From Bathynomus jamesi (Eukaryota; Arthropoda; Malacostraca; Isopoda; Cirolanidae): DNA of 64,000 nucleotides. Positions 32,271 to 43,073 of this stretch are shown here, one piece after another; positions within the stretch are counted from its first letter, which is position 1, and each line of letters starts with the position of its first letter. Where the stretch lies: positions 457,001 through 521,000 of the forward strand of contig JAJOZX010000924.1 in the NCBI GenBank assembly GCA_023014485.1. The letters are read 5' to 3'. The position numbers were made by a program, and so were the translations under genes. The notes under the pieces were generated by a model. That model was not told the DNA's origin. It did no database searches and worked only from the letters and a program-made list of their open reading frames with translations.

Positions 32271-32828
32271 GTTCCAAGTCAAATAATTCAACAGAAGGTG
32301 GAAACAATAAAGAAAAATATGAGGTTGGATTTGCAAATATGAGTGAGTATTGCGAGAAAATACGGCATCCAACTATGGAAGCTCAGTTCAACCCTACAAA
32401 AAGTCATCATACAGAACAAAAGAGCTAAGGACACAGTAGAGAGATTACAGAAATGGGTGAAAAGCAGAAAAGGCAGAAAGTACAGTACATACAACCATTC
32501 ACACAAGTGTCCTGGTGGACCATCACCATCACCACCTCACATGGCAAAATTCCACACCTGTGGTGCTTCATACATCATGCATGGTGGCATTTCCAGGCCT
32601 TCTCAAAATTTATTTCAGAAAAAGTAAAGAATGGTGTGGATATAATTTAAAGGTCATAAATTAATTTACATGTCCCAAAACTTTCACAGAAAGCTTAACT
32701 TAAAACTATAATTCAGACAACAAGTATAAGCTGTGTGTTGACTAAAATAATAAATTGTCACACTTCAAAAGGGAAGAACAGGACTAAAGTTGGAACTACT
32801 AAAGGAGAAAACATTAACATTCACTTAC

Positions 32829-32915
32829 CTCAGTTTTTGTTTCATTAAGGTCAAATTCTATTCGTTCTTCCTCTATGGAAATATCTTCAACAGATTCCTC
32901 TTTGATCTTACAACC
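32829..32915 (-). CDS. C2H2 zinc-finger gene, internal coding exon (exon 2)
   Basis: An acceptor CTAATTTCAG at 32925-32916 and a donor GAG|GTAAGTGA at 32829 enclose exactly 87 bases, 29 codons in phase 0: GCKIKEESVEDISIEEERIE then FDLNETKTE. It is strongly acidic, like the linkers between N-terminus and fingers in many arthropod zinc-finger proteins. Exon 1 is 1.5 kb upstream on the same strand. The terminal finger exon that fits in phase is at 2830. A duplicated copy lies at 33889-33975. Confidence 0.65.
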
Positions 32916-33888
32916 CTGAAATTAGGAGCTTTCTTTAATCACTTCCAAAACAACTCTAAAATTAGGAGCTATTTTTTAATCAGTTTCCATAACTATCTTG
33001 ATCAGTAACAGGAATTTATTTCAAAAGGGAAAACCACATCACTTTCATTCTTAGAAAAAAGAAAGATTTATGAAAATTTTCACTTTCAAAATAGTTAATC
33101 AACTATTTTTCTTGATTTACAAAACTTAAATTGCTTCATTTAAATTTTTTTAAAAATTCCTAAATACTAAAGAAGGCAAGGAGATAGAGTATGCAATTTG
33201 GTACAAAAAGAAAATTTAGTATACAGATTTTTTGTATTTCTTTAAGTAACTTCACTGGACACACTTGTCCTTCTGATTAAATCTTTATGAAGGATTCTAT
33301 CAATATTCAGTTCATCATCACTCATTTTCAGTCTTTTAAGCTTAAAACGTATGAAAATTTAGAATGTTCACAATTTGTTTGAAGAAATTTTTTTTTTTTT
33401 TTTTTAGCAAGTTTTGCTCTTTTATCTTCAAAATTTTAATTTTTCTAGAAATCAGTTTTGGCTAAATATTTACGACTTTTGGACATAAAATTTTGCATCT
33501 CTGAAATAAATTGTGTTAATTAGAAATCCACCAAAGTGGGTAAGTCAACCAGAAGCTGAAAAAAATTTCATGTCCCAAACCAGATTCACAAAATAGGCCT
33601 ATTCATTTCAAATTAATAGACTAAGTTTCCAAAGAATTTTAAAATTGATTATACTTTAAAGAATAATTCACTTTTGAGAAAATAAAAAAATAGTGCAGAT
33701 ATAATCTAAAGATCATATAAATGAACAATTTATGTCTCCCAAAGTGATATAAAGAAAGGCTCAACTGAAAATAGAAGTAAAACAAACAAAAGTTATGTGT
33801 AGGCTAAAATGAATAAATTGTCATATTTCAAAGGAGAACAGGACTAACATTGGGCCTACTAAAGAAGAAAGCACAAATATTCATTTAC

Positions 33889-33975
33889 CTCAGTTTTTGT
33901 TTCATTGAGGTTGAATTCTGTTTGGTTCTTCTTTTATGAAATATCTTCCATGGATTCATCTTTGATTTGACAACC
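33889..33975 (-). pseudogene. Duplicate of exon 2, with an in-frame stop
   Basis: It has the same length (87 bases), acceptor and donor positions, and reads GCQIKDESMEDIS, stop, KKNQTEFNLNETKTE. The flanks 33780-34020 also match 32700-32960, so about 250 bp were duplicated. The TAA means it must be skipped if exon 1 is to reach exon 2. The donor is GTAAAT rather than GTAAGT. Confidence 0.65.
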
Positions 33976-34373
33976 CTGAAATTAGGAGTTATTCTTTAAT
34001 CAGTTCATAACCATCTTTATCAGTAATAATAATAATAATAATTTATTTTGCTGTATAGAAGCAATTCTTTTGTCATGATGCAAGTTTAAATACAAACAAC
34101 TGAAATAAAAGGAGAAAAAGCTGTTTGATGATGATATATTTCACCTTAATCTTTCATTTGCTACTGAGAAAATATGCTCTTGAAGATTGAAATGGAAGGT
34201 AAATTCACTGTCAGTTTAATGCTTCAGTCAATTAAACAGTAAAAAGAATACAATTAATCAGTGACAAAATTTAGTTATAAACATTAATAATAAAGGTAGC
34301 TAATGAACGCTTCTTGATCCACGGCAGAGGTGGTTTTTCTAACAACAAAATAACCACTCTGTTTATTCCTTAC

Positions 34374-34526
34374 CTGCCATTCATGACTGGAGTCTTGAGG
34401 ACTACATAAATTTCCTTTACATCTACCTTGTTCACAAAACACTGGTTTGTCTTTTACTTCAACTTCTGTTTTAATACTAATTTCCTCTCCTTCCTCCAAA
34501 CAAAGTTCTCTTTCATTTTTGTCCAT
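34374..34526 (-). CDS. C2H2 zinc-finger gene, first coding exon (exon 1)
   Basis: The ATG at 34526 opens exactly 51 codons to a donor GGCAG|GTAAGG: MDKNERELCLEEGEEISIKT, a Glu/Lys-rich stretch, then CEQGRCKGNLCSPQDSSHEW. Another in-frame Met lies six codons upstream, but this one fits the short acidic N-terminus of such proteins. Phase 0 joins cleanly to exon 2. No domain is visible. The spacer on either side (33976-34373 and 34527-34637) has an (AAT)n run near 34025 and nothing else. Confidence 0.6.
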
Positions 34527-34637
34527 TTTCAAAATGAATGACACAAATGAGAAGTTTTAAAATAAATTTTAAGTGTTTTTACAAAGAAGTTTCTTTGGTT
34601 TTTCTTTATTTCAAGGCATGAAATATTGCACTGAAAA

Positions 34638-34919
34638 CAGGGCCGTAACTAGGGTTTAGAAATTAGTGAGGTCCAGATTTTTTTCAAGCGTGGTGGGACG
34701 AGCAAATTCAGACCAAAATGACATCTACAAACACAACCCAAGCTATACACTAAACACAAAACCCTTGTCCATAATTAAATACTGTACAAAGGGACCTGTT
34801 AGCAAAAATACTTTTTTAAAGCTGCAGTAATATTTCACGGTTCAGTCTCTTTTTTTTTTTTTTAGGAAATAATTACCGAGGTCCGGACCTCGGTGACCTC
34901 ATAGGTAGTTACGGCCATG
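34638..34919. mobile_element. hAT MITE, copy 1 (282 bp)
   Basis: The ends are CAGGGCCGTAACTAGGGTTT and, inverted, CATGGCCGTAACTA. A perfect 8-bp duplication ACTGAAAA borders both sides (34630-34637 and 34920-34927). A near-identical copy is at 51691-51955. No coding. Confidence 0.93.
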
Positions 34920-34927
34920 ACTGAAAA

Positions 34928-35837
34928 TATCAATGAAAGCATATGGTCAATTAAGGGATCTCTTAGTACAAATATTTATGGTACTCTCTGTATAGATTCA
35001 TGCTTCACTTCTTCAGCGAGATGCATGAATTTATTGCAGGGTCATACAGTTCCATTCTTTAAATAGGTAAGGTACTGCACTTGTATGATGTTATTGATAC
35101 TCTACATTGGAAACAAAACCTTGAACCCTGAACACCTGACTGCCAAGAAGGTAGTCTAATGAAACATAAATGCTATCAAGGTTACTTTAAAGCTAAATAA
35201 AAGAATACTGAAACTGTACTATGTATATAGGGTAGAGTAAAAAAATCAAAAGTGCCAGGATCAAAATTGAGAGGGTCTAGATAGTTGTCTTTTGTCCAGG
35301 ATTAAACTTTAAAACCAATTTTGGGTGGTTGCACACAAAACTGTGACTGCTACCAGCCAATTTATCCAAATCATATGGGCATGCAACCAAAATTTGAACC
35401 CACTTACCTATCTCGGGTTCTGGACATGATAGAAAGACAATTTAAAAACTGTTTATGATGTATTTTTTTACCTCTGAAGCAGATTAAAACATTTGCAGAG
35501 GGTTGCAGGCTCAATAATGCATCAAAAAATCCATATTTCATCATTTTTTACCAAAGGTTGAATTTATAGGATTGATAAATACATGTATTTTGATAACCTT
35601 ATTGCCAAAAAATACTGCATAGTAGGATGTTAAGACACAGTGACACAGTTAAAATTCTTGATGGAAGTCTCAGATTTTCAAGCAGAGACTCATTCCCCAA
35701 TGGAAAGTTTCCTTTTGGTAAAGATGTCATCCAATGTATAATGACAGAAGAGAACTGGACCACCAGACATTTAGCATGCAATGACAGTGACATATTAGGT
35801 AGTTAGTTGGGTAAAGATTCGGTTGAATACATCCACC
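34928..35837. other. Spacer, no gene seen
   Basis: AT-rich sequence with only short chance frames. I find no conserved motif or repeat. Confidence 0.55.
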
Positions 35838-36110
35838 TAAAAATAGGATTTTTTGGTGTATTTTATGGTTTCAATTGAATCTGACCTTCATTTTTGGCGC
35901 AAATGCACCATTAACCCTTTACTGCCCAGATGGACAAATTTGTAACATGTCAAATACATGCATTCATAACTTAACCCTACAAAAAATTCAGGCAGTAAAG
36001 GGTAAAGAAGATACCCCTCCCCCTGCATTTTGAAGAAGGGGGAAATTGTGGGCTAAAAAGGCCAGAATTAATTGAAACCGCATGAAATACACCAGAAAAA
36101 CCTACTTTTG
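35838..36110. repeat. Two nested inverted repeats (MITE-like)
   Basis: Outer arms of about 45 bp (around 35840-35885 and 36063-36110) share GGTGTATTT and GGTTTCAATT. Inside, TTAACCCTTTACTGCC at 35912 is answered by GGCAGTAAAGGGTAA at 35991; the CCC...GGG ends after TTAA look like a tiny piggyBac-type MITE of about 90 bp inserted into the outer one. Confidence 0.55.
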
Positions 36111-36318
36111 TCAGTAATATTCACAGCAAAAGTAACCTAACCTAACATGGTACTACTTACCTTTCCGGGTCCCAACAATGACCCAACCTTACCTTTCCAG
36201 GTATAATCGCTTATGGCGTTGGATACCACAAAGGTTAAATGAATACCTGGTTAGGTCAACTGTATGCCCTTGACAATTGGTGAGGTTGTATGCCCTTGAC
36301 AATTGGTGAGGTTATGTC

Positions 36319-36911
36319 CAGGGAGAAGTCGGCCGAAAACAACCGACTCCCGAGTCGGTATTTTTAAAAACCAAACCCGAAACCGACACCGACACCGACA
36401 CCCGACTCCCGACTCTTTCCTTATCATGCTGATCTACAACCTTATAAATATTGGGATGTTTGTTTCGTAGATGGCGTTTCAAGTTTGAGGCTCTAGTTGG
36501 AGCATTAGATGTTTCCCAGTGTCAGCACTAATTTTTGCATTACACTCTTTACCATCCTTTTCTACTTGACAAATAAAAATACTTTCATCCTCATTTAGCT
36601 TAAAATATTGAAAGACTGCTGATTTTCTACTAGGCCCACGACTCATTACTAATAGGGGCTAATTAAATTAATAATTAATATATTGCTAATTTTTATATGG
36701 TACCTAGTATCCTAAAATAGAAATATGAAATTTATTTGCTAAGATTTACCAGAACAATAAATCAAATGTGGAAATGTGAATCTAGAATTAGTTCAGGAAG
36801 ATATTTATTTAGGGCAGAGTAGTATTCTGGTAAATTGTTGGCATATACAAATTGAATCAGTCGGGAGTCGGTCGTTTTTACCGACTCCCGACTCCCGACT
36901 CCCCACCTCTG
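36319..36911 (-). mobile_element. hAT element, 593 bp, with BED-finger remnant
   Basis: A perfect 8-bp duplication GTTATGTC borders it (36311-36318 and 36912-36919). Ends: CAGGGAGAAGTCGG on the left and CAGAGGTGGGGAGTCGG on the right (minus strand), both followed by CCGACTCCCGACTC repeats that act as subterminal arrays. The minus strand encodes the start of a hAT transposase (36646-36421). The rest of the transposase is deleted, so it is a non-autonomous derivative. Confidence 0.9.
36421..36646 (-). pseudogene. BED zinc-finger N-terminus of a hAT transposase
   Basis: ATG at 36646 opens MSRGPSRKSAVFQYFKLNED, then FICQV, KECNAKIS, and after a one-base shift ASNLKRHLRNKHPNIYKVV. S-x-VFxYF, a Cys pair and H-x4-H after NLKRHL form the BED-type finger that binds the transposon ends. 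One frameshift lies between the Cys and His halves. Everything beyond the finger is missing. Confidence 0.75.
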
Positions 36912-37002
36912 GTTATGTCGTGATATTTTCGTTAAAACAGTTGACCTAACCGGGCATGGGTATCCCATAATGAATTCGGGACCCAGAAAGGTAAGTAGTA
37001 CC

Positions 37003-37744
37003 CCTAACCTAACCTAGGCCTAGATGACGTTCCACTCGGACAGGGAGCTTCCACCACAGACAGCCATTCTGAAGCGATTGTCGAATTTAAATTTTAGCCA
37101 CCAGACCTGCGCGGTGTATCACGTGACAATGGGGCAGCCACTGATTGGCTAATGATAACCACATGACTACATACGTCACAGGATGAGATGGTTTGACTAG
37201 TGAATAATGGCGCCAAAATTTAATAATTTCAAAAATAATATCTTCATAAATAGGAATTTCCGCCAAAATTAGTATAGAATAAAGTTTTTCTTTCAATCTA
37301 TCTCACTGTATAAATATCAATATTGAGTTTGGTGGGTGTGTCTACCGAATCTTAACCATTAGTTGAATGGACTAAGTGTATGCATATTTATAATATGTGT
37401 AAATGACATGGTATATTATATATGAGTAGATTTATATTCAAAACATCGTCAGGAGGCGATGAAGGAAATATTCAAACAAAAAACTAGAAGTTTCCCTAAA
37501 ATTATTCTTCATCAGGTACAGAGATTAGTTATTCTTTTATTAGAAAACAGTTGCTATTTTTCGTACACATATCTAATTGTTCTATTCTAGTAGGTAAAAC
37601 ACTTATTATTATTAGCTCTTATGAAATGATGGCTATTGGTTTTTTAACCATTTGTAAGTTGTCAAATAATGATGACCTTCGTAGGTAAAATCTCAGGATT
37701 TGGAAACCATCTGATTTGGCAACACTCACATGAAGTTGAGTTTT
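37003..37744. other. Spacer with a GC-richer patch, no gene seen
   Basis: 37020-37230 is less AT-rich and contains CACGTGAC and ATTGGCTAAT motifs, which could be promoter elements or part of an old transposon. I see no exon near enough to support a promoter. Confidence 0.35.
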
Positions 37745-38675
37745 GTTTTGACGAAAAGAACGCAACAACTTGAGTTGACTTGACTTGAAGTCTATTGGAC
37801 GAAAAGAAAACTGCTGAAGACTGAGGGTGATAAAATAAACAAAATGACTCCTGTACACCAGCTTGTAGGTTTAATGCTTGTTTGTTTTATCTCTATGTGC
37901 TTCGTCCAAATGACGACACTGAGACGGGCAGTAACGACACCAACCAGAGAAAATAAGTTCCCTTTAACGAGAACTGGATGAGCCGAATACATTACGTGCT
38001 CGTCACTACACCCCTTCCCCATTTTTTAGATCGCTTTGGATAGTCCATGGTTGGCATGCAGGTTGAGTATTTTAAATATTTTATTCAGTCCTAGGAAAAG
38101 CCTCCGCGATGAAGAGGTGATCCAACTAAATACAAGTTCGAAAAGAAAAATGAAAGAGGTTTGTGAAGAGTTAGTTTTATTGTTTCCAAAAATACCTCAG
38201 TTCCCCTTCTAACAGGATGATATACTGTCATGCAACCATTAATTAATTAATTAAAGGATATTTGTACGAGATGAGCTCCAAGCATATTACAATTATTGTT
38301 ACAGTTTTATACCTTTTAATATTTAAAAAAAATATTTATGAATATAATTATATTTAAAATGGCAATATAGAGAGGAATAATTAATATAATTTGATAGAAT
38401 ATGAAAATTAAATAACTCTTGGACAGTTAGAATTTATTTCTATATTTCAATTTTATTTGAGTATTTTCATTTTATTATACATTGTTCATTTTAGGGCACC
38501 TTTATATTAATTTTATTTTACAATTTTCCTTAATAGTCTTTACAAGCTCTCAGTCTTACAGAGCTAAACGAGAGGTGAATAATGAGTAATTTGTAATTTA
38601 TTAAAGCCATTTTCTTTCCAGCCAACTAACTCGAAGTCAAGCTGACTCAAGTTGCTGCGTTCTTTTCGTCAAAAC
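37745..38675. mobile_element. Inverted-repeat element with GTTTTGACGAAAAGAACGCA arms
   Basis: Arms at 37745-37774 and 38646-38675 agree at 29 of 30 bases, and weaker similarity (TTGAGT..ACTTGACTTGAAG) runs 20 bp further in. The 930 bp are AT-rich with no transposase. The superfamily is unknown; I see no clear target duplication. Confidence 0.55.
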
Positions 38676-38854
38676 AGACCAGTCCTCATTTGAGAGATCA
38701 AGGTGTTTTAAGAAGATTCGTTGCATTACTTATACCCATATATAAAGAGAATACATTTTATTGATATTAGAAAGCTATGCTATATTAAATTTACTATTTA
38801 TAAGCTTTAAGTAAAGAACTGGCCTTCAGTCATTGCAATTTTGGGCTTGGATAG

Positions 38855-39337
38855 ACGTGCATTTTAGCGTCGGAAATTCAGAATGCATTAATTGAATGCC
38901 TAGTTAGGTTAAGTCATGAGTTTTGTTTAAACTAATGAAATATCTAGACTTAACCTAACCAATCATCAAGGGCATACAGTTGACCTAACCGGGCATTCAG
39001 TTAACCTGAATGCCCAGTTAGGTCAACTGAATGCCCGGTTAGGTTAATTGAATACCCAGTTAGGTTAATTGAATACCCAGTTAGGTTAATTGAATACCCG
39101 GTTAGGTCAGCTGTATGCCCTTGATGATTGGTTAGGTTGTCTTGATATTTTCATTAGTTTAAACAAAACTATCATGACTTAACCTGACCAGGCAGTCAAT
39201 TAATGTATTCTAGAATTGTGGTTCACGTCGATAGATAATATGCCATTTTACCATGTTATATATGTTTTATAATGTTTCAAATAAATCGGAGCTTACTTTT
39301 GGAAATTTTGAATTTACAACGCTAAAATGCACGTCTA
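38855..39337. repeat. Foldback element with internal 21-bp tandem repeats
   Basis: Outer arms AGACGTGCATTTTAGCGT (38855) and ACGCTAAAATGCACGTCT (39320) are perfect. Inner arms contain GACTTAACCTAACCAATCAT and its inverse. The centre holds about five tandem units of the type CCCAGTTAGGTTAATTGAATA (roughly 38990-39105). Confidence 0.75.
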
Positions 39338-39439
39338 CCTTGGCTTGTATTGGCCTTGGCCAATGTTACTGTAGCGAGATCAAACTTAGGCCACAGTCAA
39401 GACCTTATTCAGTCTTACTGTGGGTTGGATTCTTGATAC

Positions 39440-39941
39440 AAAACAAACAAACACTTTATTTCACAGGTACAAACATTATACAAGAGGTCCATAGAAGATT
39501 AAGAGATAGTTGTCTGGAGCACTGACTAAGAAGGCCAGTGAATCAATGTGCATAATGAACATACAATTGCCTACACCAATGCTTCCACATTTGAGAGTTA
39601 TAAAATATATCGGAGACCACTCCACTAACCATGGCTTCAATTATCTTATTGATTGACTCACCAAGCCTAGTGATAAATATAAATACAAAATTGCGAATGA
39701 CACTGGCACAGTTAGGCACCTTATTGACTACAAACAGCATACTGACACCAGAAGGAGCACCATTTATAAATCTTGGAGTTCTTAATAAACTCCTAAAAAT
39801 ATTATTATATGCAACATATAATTTTCTTAAATTATACATCCTGTAGTTCCACGACAAATAAACTGTATACATTGGAGTACAAAAAGTTTTTAACAAAATC
39901 AACCTAACATCTAATGTACACACATGAAATTTTCTAACCAA
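39440..39941 (-). pseudogene. LINE-E, C-terminal and 3' end fragment
   Basis: The minus strand encodes LLKTFCTPMYTVYLSWNYRM, LRKLYVAYNNIFRSLLRTPR and VIRNFVFIFITRLGESINKI, which fits the region after the reverse transcriptase in jockey/CR1-group LINEs. The 3' UTR carries AATAAAGTGTTTGTTTGTTT, a polyadenylation signal and (GTTT)n tail near 39460-39440. It is 5'-truncated. An inverted copy of the same end is at 40612-40800. Confidence 0.6.
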
Positions 39942-40611
39942 AGTATTTCCCTGAGCATATAATTGTCCACATTGCCTTAGAATATCACAGTCATCTGAAA
40001 GACTATCAGTTAGAAGCTTGAAGCAAGGACTCTGCTGCTCTGTATTGAGTTTTCAGATGAATGACTATTACAAACCATTCTCAAATCCATGAGATTGCCA
40101 TTTAAATTCATACAAGATTCCCAGATATTTACAAAGTTCCCATTTTTATATGAGGTGACTTGTTAATAATACCAAACTATGATAAAATGTTATCAACCAA
40201 CCAATCAACTTGTATTTTGATGGATCAGCTGATTATGTGATCAAAATAGAGGCTTTGATGTGTTGTGTCCTGTATGAATGCATAGGCATATAGTACCAAC
40301 AACAGGTAGCATAGATTTTCATTAAATCTAACCTAACCTATCATCATGGATTTTACAAGTAAGGTCTTCAATTCCCTGAGACAAATAATTTCAGTTAAGA
40401 GAGAAAAACTGTTGGTCAATGCCAAATTCCTTAATCTACAAAATTCTCGCACGACGCTCTTGTCTTTGGAAAAGTTACTATTACATTTTACTTGGAAAAC
40501 ATGAAGCTACTCAGGCCTGTCGAGGTTATCCAAGTCGTGAGCTATATTTTATATTAATAATAAAATAAAATTCTCTACCAAATTTAAATTATGAAATTCT
40601 CACAATATGAA

Positions 40612-40800
40612 AAATTCTCACACCTAATATTTAAATATTTTGTATTTAGATTTATTACTATGCTTCGTGAGTCAGTCAATAAAATAAAGCCATGTTTAGT
40701 GGACTGGTCTGCGATATATTTTATAAATCTCAAATCTAGAAGCATTATGCACAGTGATTCACTGGCCTACTTAGTCAGTGCTCCAGAGAACTAGTAGAGC
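40612..40800 (+). pseudogene. LINE-E 3' fragment, inverted second copy
   Basis: The plus strand encodes FKYFVFRFITMLRESVNKI and matches 39695-39512 inverted over about 170 bp, ending CTGGCCTACTTAGTCAGTGC. The two fragments point away from each other. Between them (39942-40611) I see AACCTAACC once and nothing else. Confidence 0.6.
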
Positions 40801-41712
40801 AATTTAAGTGTCAGAAAAAAAGAAAGAAAAAAAAGAGGCGACTGAAAGGGAGTGAAAGCACCTCTGAAAAGGCGAAAGGAATGTCCGCTTCGTAGCAAGG
40901 TTTATTCCAAGATGGTCGCTGCATTTAAATAAAACCTTTTTTGAGGGGATGTAAACGTTAGAAAGGGATTCGGGTTTAGTTAACGTCAGAGATTCGTGTG
41001 GAGGCTGTCGTCCTCGCAAAAATTTCTCATCTTTATTAATTTCTTTTCTCTAATTTCATTTATAAAAACAGTTATGTGATAACCCTTTTGAAAACGTTCC
41101 TGAAAGAGAGTTTCTATTCGCGATATCTTCCACAGGGTTTGTACGATCATTTGAAACAAATATACATCAAAGTAGTCACGCTTTCGTCCCAACCCATTTA
41201 TGGTGTGAGAAAGTCACCCATTAACTCCAAATTTTAAGGTATACTTACGAAAATTTTAATTTTTTCACTTAAATATTAATGAATACCAAGAGTTTTTAAA
41301 TCATTTGAAAGAAATCTTTTGGAGATTACTGAAGACGTCCGAGGAAGTCTACTGCAAGAGATGACATTCTTCGTCATTTGAGTCTCACGAACAAGAGTGT
41401 GACATCTAATGAACTTAAGAGAAGAGAAGGGAATGAAAACTGTTTTGGTGACATTTCTGTATCTAACGTTCTCTATGATTAAATAAAGGTTGCTTCAAGG
41501 GGAGAAAAAGCCTTTTCTTTCTTAAAAACAGCGTAAGTATAGAATTGGTTCAGACGTCGAAGAACTCTTTCACGTGTGTTACTCAAACCTTCCCTGGTTC
41601 TCCTATACTAAATTTGTTGAAACTTACCCAAGCTGTTTAGGCGTGTGTGAAGGAACGTAAAACAGACATCATCATCATCGTGGTTATAAGTGAAGTTTAA
41701 TTACAATATATG
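40801..41712. other. Spacer, no gene seen
   Basis: No recognised coding or repeat. Short frames here match no family known to me. Confidence 0.5.
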
Positions 41713-41910
41713 TTCGATAATGTTCGAATAATAAAATTAATAGTATGTGCAATTAATCAAAAGCTATCTTAAAATAATTAAATTGAACGAAGCTATATTA
41801 GCCAAGGGTGCGCGACTTCTGAGACACCATTGGCTAATATACTGTAGCTTCATTCAATTTAATTATTTTAGGATACTATTAATTTTATTATTCGAACATT
41901 AATTGAATTA
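41713..41910. repeat. Long palindrome with GGTGCGCGACTT core
   Basis: Arms of about 75 bp (for example AAATAATTAAATTGAACGAA and its inverse) flank a short core GGTGCGCGACTTCTGAGACACC-like segment. The core recurs at about 41969 before a (TG)n run. GGTGTCTCA..AGTCGCGCACC is like a mariner end, so this may be two fused element termini. Confidence 0.6.
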
Positions 41911-41989
41911 AACATCACGTATAAACCATTTCGACTCGTAAACCTCGAAAATTTGAATAAAGCCTATGGTGCGCGACTTTTGAGACACC

Positions 41990-42011
41990 CTGTGTGTGTG
42001 TGTGTGTGTAT
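41990..42011. repeat. (TG)n microsatellite
   Basis: About ten TG units followed by TATATATG. Confidence 0.9.
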
Positions 42012-42017
42012 ATATGT

Positions 42018-42348
42018 TACAACTCAGAATGGGTCCGCTGACAAACTTTTATGTTACCCACAGACCATGGATGGAACAAGGAACTCTTCTGGGAAAATTA
42101 AATCCACTATAGTCCGAATAAGTAATGGTAAATGACAAATACTAGGCCTATAGGTTTTCTTTTCTTCATAGAAGCCCAACGTGCAGTCTGTGTCCCATCC
42201 ACTTAATAAGTAAGTGGTATTTCGGGGCCTTTTTGCGCGTGGCTCCGTTCCCCTCATAAAAAAACTATAGTACTGGTATTTGTCATTTATCATTACTTAT
42301 TCGGACTATAATGGATTTAATTCTCCCAGAAGTGTTCCTTGTTCCATG

Positions 42349-42392
<44 letters not shown>

Positions 42393-42400
42393 CTGAGTTG
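42018..42400. repeat. Foldback element, about 380 bp
   Basis: Arms of about 80 bp: ATGGAACAAGGAACTCTTCT (42069) is answered near 42340, and TAGTCCGAATAAGTAATG near 42112 is answered near 42296. The outermost ACAACTCAGAAT/ATTCTGAGTTGT pair closes it. A (TA)n run (42349-42387) sits inside the right arm. Confidence 0.65.
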
Positions 42401-42779
42401 TTGGTTTAATATGTATGTAAGAAGCGATGTGATAAGAACGGGCGTATTTATGTTTCGTTAAGGAGGAAACAAACTTGCGGTGCATCTTGCTCCTGATAAA
42501 ACATGCAGCGGTACCAATGCAAACTAACGACAAAAGCACAGGAATGATCCTGAATTAGACCTCTCATGTGATTAACATAAATGATCCACCTTGGGAAGTC
42601 TCGTTATGACTGACACACTATTTACTTGGCAATGACGCTGCGAGCTGCTCGTTATCTGAGGTGTATGGTTGGAGATTTATTTGTAAAATGACAAACTTCT
42701 ACTTTCTATTTATGAATTAATCTATAAACAATGTATCCCCATATATATATGTAAATATAAAACCTTTGGTTTGCTTCCG

Positions 42780-42906
42780 CCCGAATTGTTCATTTTGACG
42801 AAGGTCAAGCTTTTCACTCAACCTTAGACCTACAGTTTAACGTGGAATCCGAACCACGCCCCACCAGCAGTCCAGCGTCGTAACCACTAGGCTACCCAGG
42901 GTACCC
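42780..42906 (-). mobile_element. tRNA-derived SINE, copy 1
   Basis: The minus strand has a box A (TAGCCTAGTGGTTACGAC) and a box B (GTGGTTCGGATTCC), then a shared body with AAACTGTAGGTCTAAGG, TTGACCTTCGTCAAAATG and GAACAATTCGGG. The same body is at 44618-44800 on the plus strand. Confidence 0.7.
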
Positions 42907-42956
42907 ATTTATCTACCAAACACTTTCTTTATTGTGTGTAATGATGAACAGCTGGG

Positions 42957-43055
42957 TTTTGCTGCGCGCCGCCTGCCGTCACCGGGTCTCGATCCCGGGG
43001 CCGATGGATTCGTAGTCAGCGACGCTAACCACTACACCACAGAGGCGGACCATTC
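42957..43055 (-). mobile_element. tRNA-derived SINE head of a second family
   Basis: On the minus strand CCGCCT...AGGCGG pair as acceptor arms, box A is TGGTGTAGTGGTTAGCGTCG and box B is GGGATCGAGACCC with a paired T stem (CCGGG/CCCGG). The anticodon stem is short, and the sequence lies in repeats, so I call it a SINE, not a tRNA gene. It ends close to the mariner at 43074. Confidence 0.6.
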
Positions 43056-43073
43056 TGCGTTGTATCATATATA

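Larger units (their letters stand above)
36149..37002. repeat. Foldback element with AACCTAACC motifs, interrupted by a hAT element
   Basis: GGTACTACTTACCTTTCCGG at 36149 is answered by its inverse near 36978-37002, one mismatch in 25 bp. Next to the arms lie AACCTAACC strings and phrases such as GTTAGGTCAACTGTATGCCC, shared with the foldback at 38855-39337. The hAT element 36319-36911 splits it. Confidence 0.65.

Noticed and set aside
36762..36850. FVYANNLP-like hAT segment on the minus strand
   Set aside because: It lies upstream of the BED finger, opposite to the normal domain order, and extends only a few residues.
37020..37230. A promoter with CACGTGAC and an inverted CCAAT box
   Set aside because: No exon or transcript start can be tied to it; old transposon DNA can show the same motifs.
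38990..39105. Telomeric or CRISPR-like repeat array
   Set aside because: The units are imperfect 21-mers without spacers, inside a foldback; there are no long TTAGG tandems.
42957..43055. A functional tRNA gene on the minus strand
   Set aside because: The anticodon stem is too short and the sequence type is that of a common tRNA-headed SINE.
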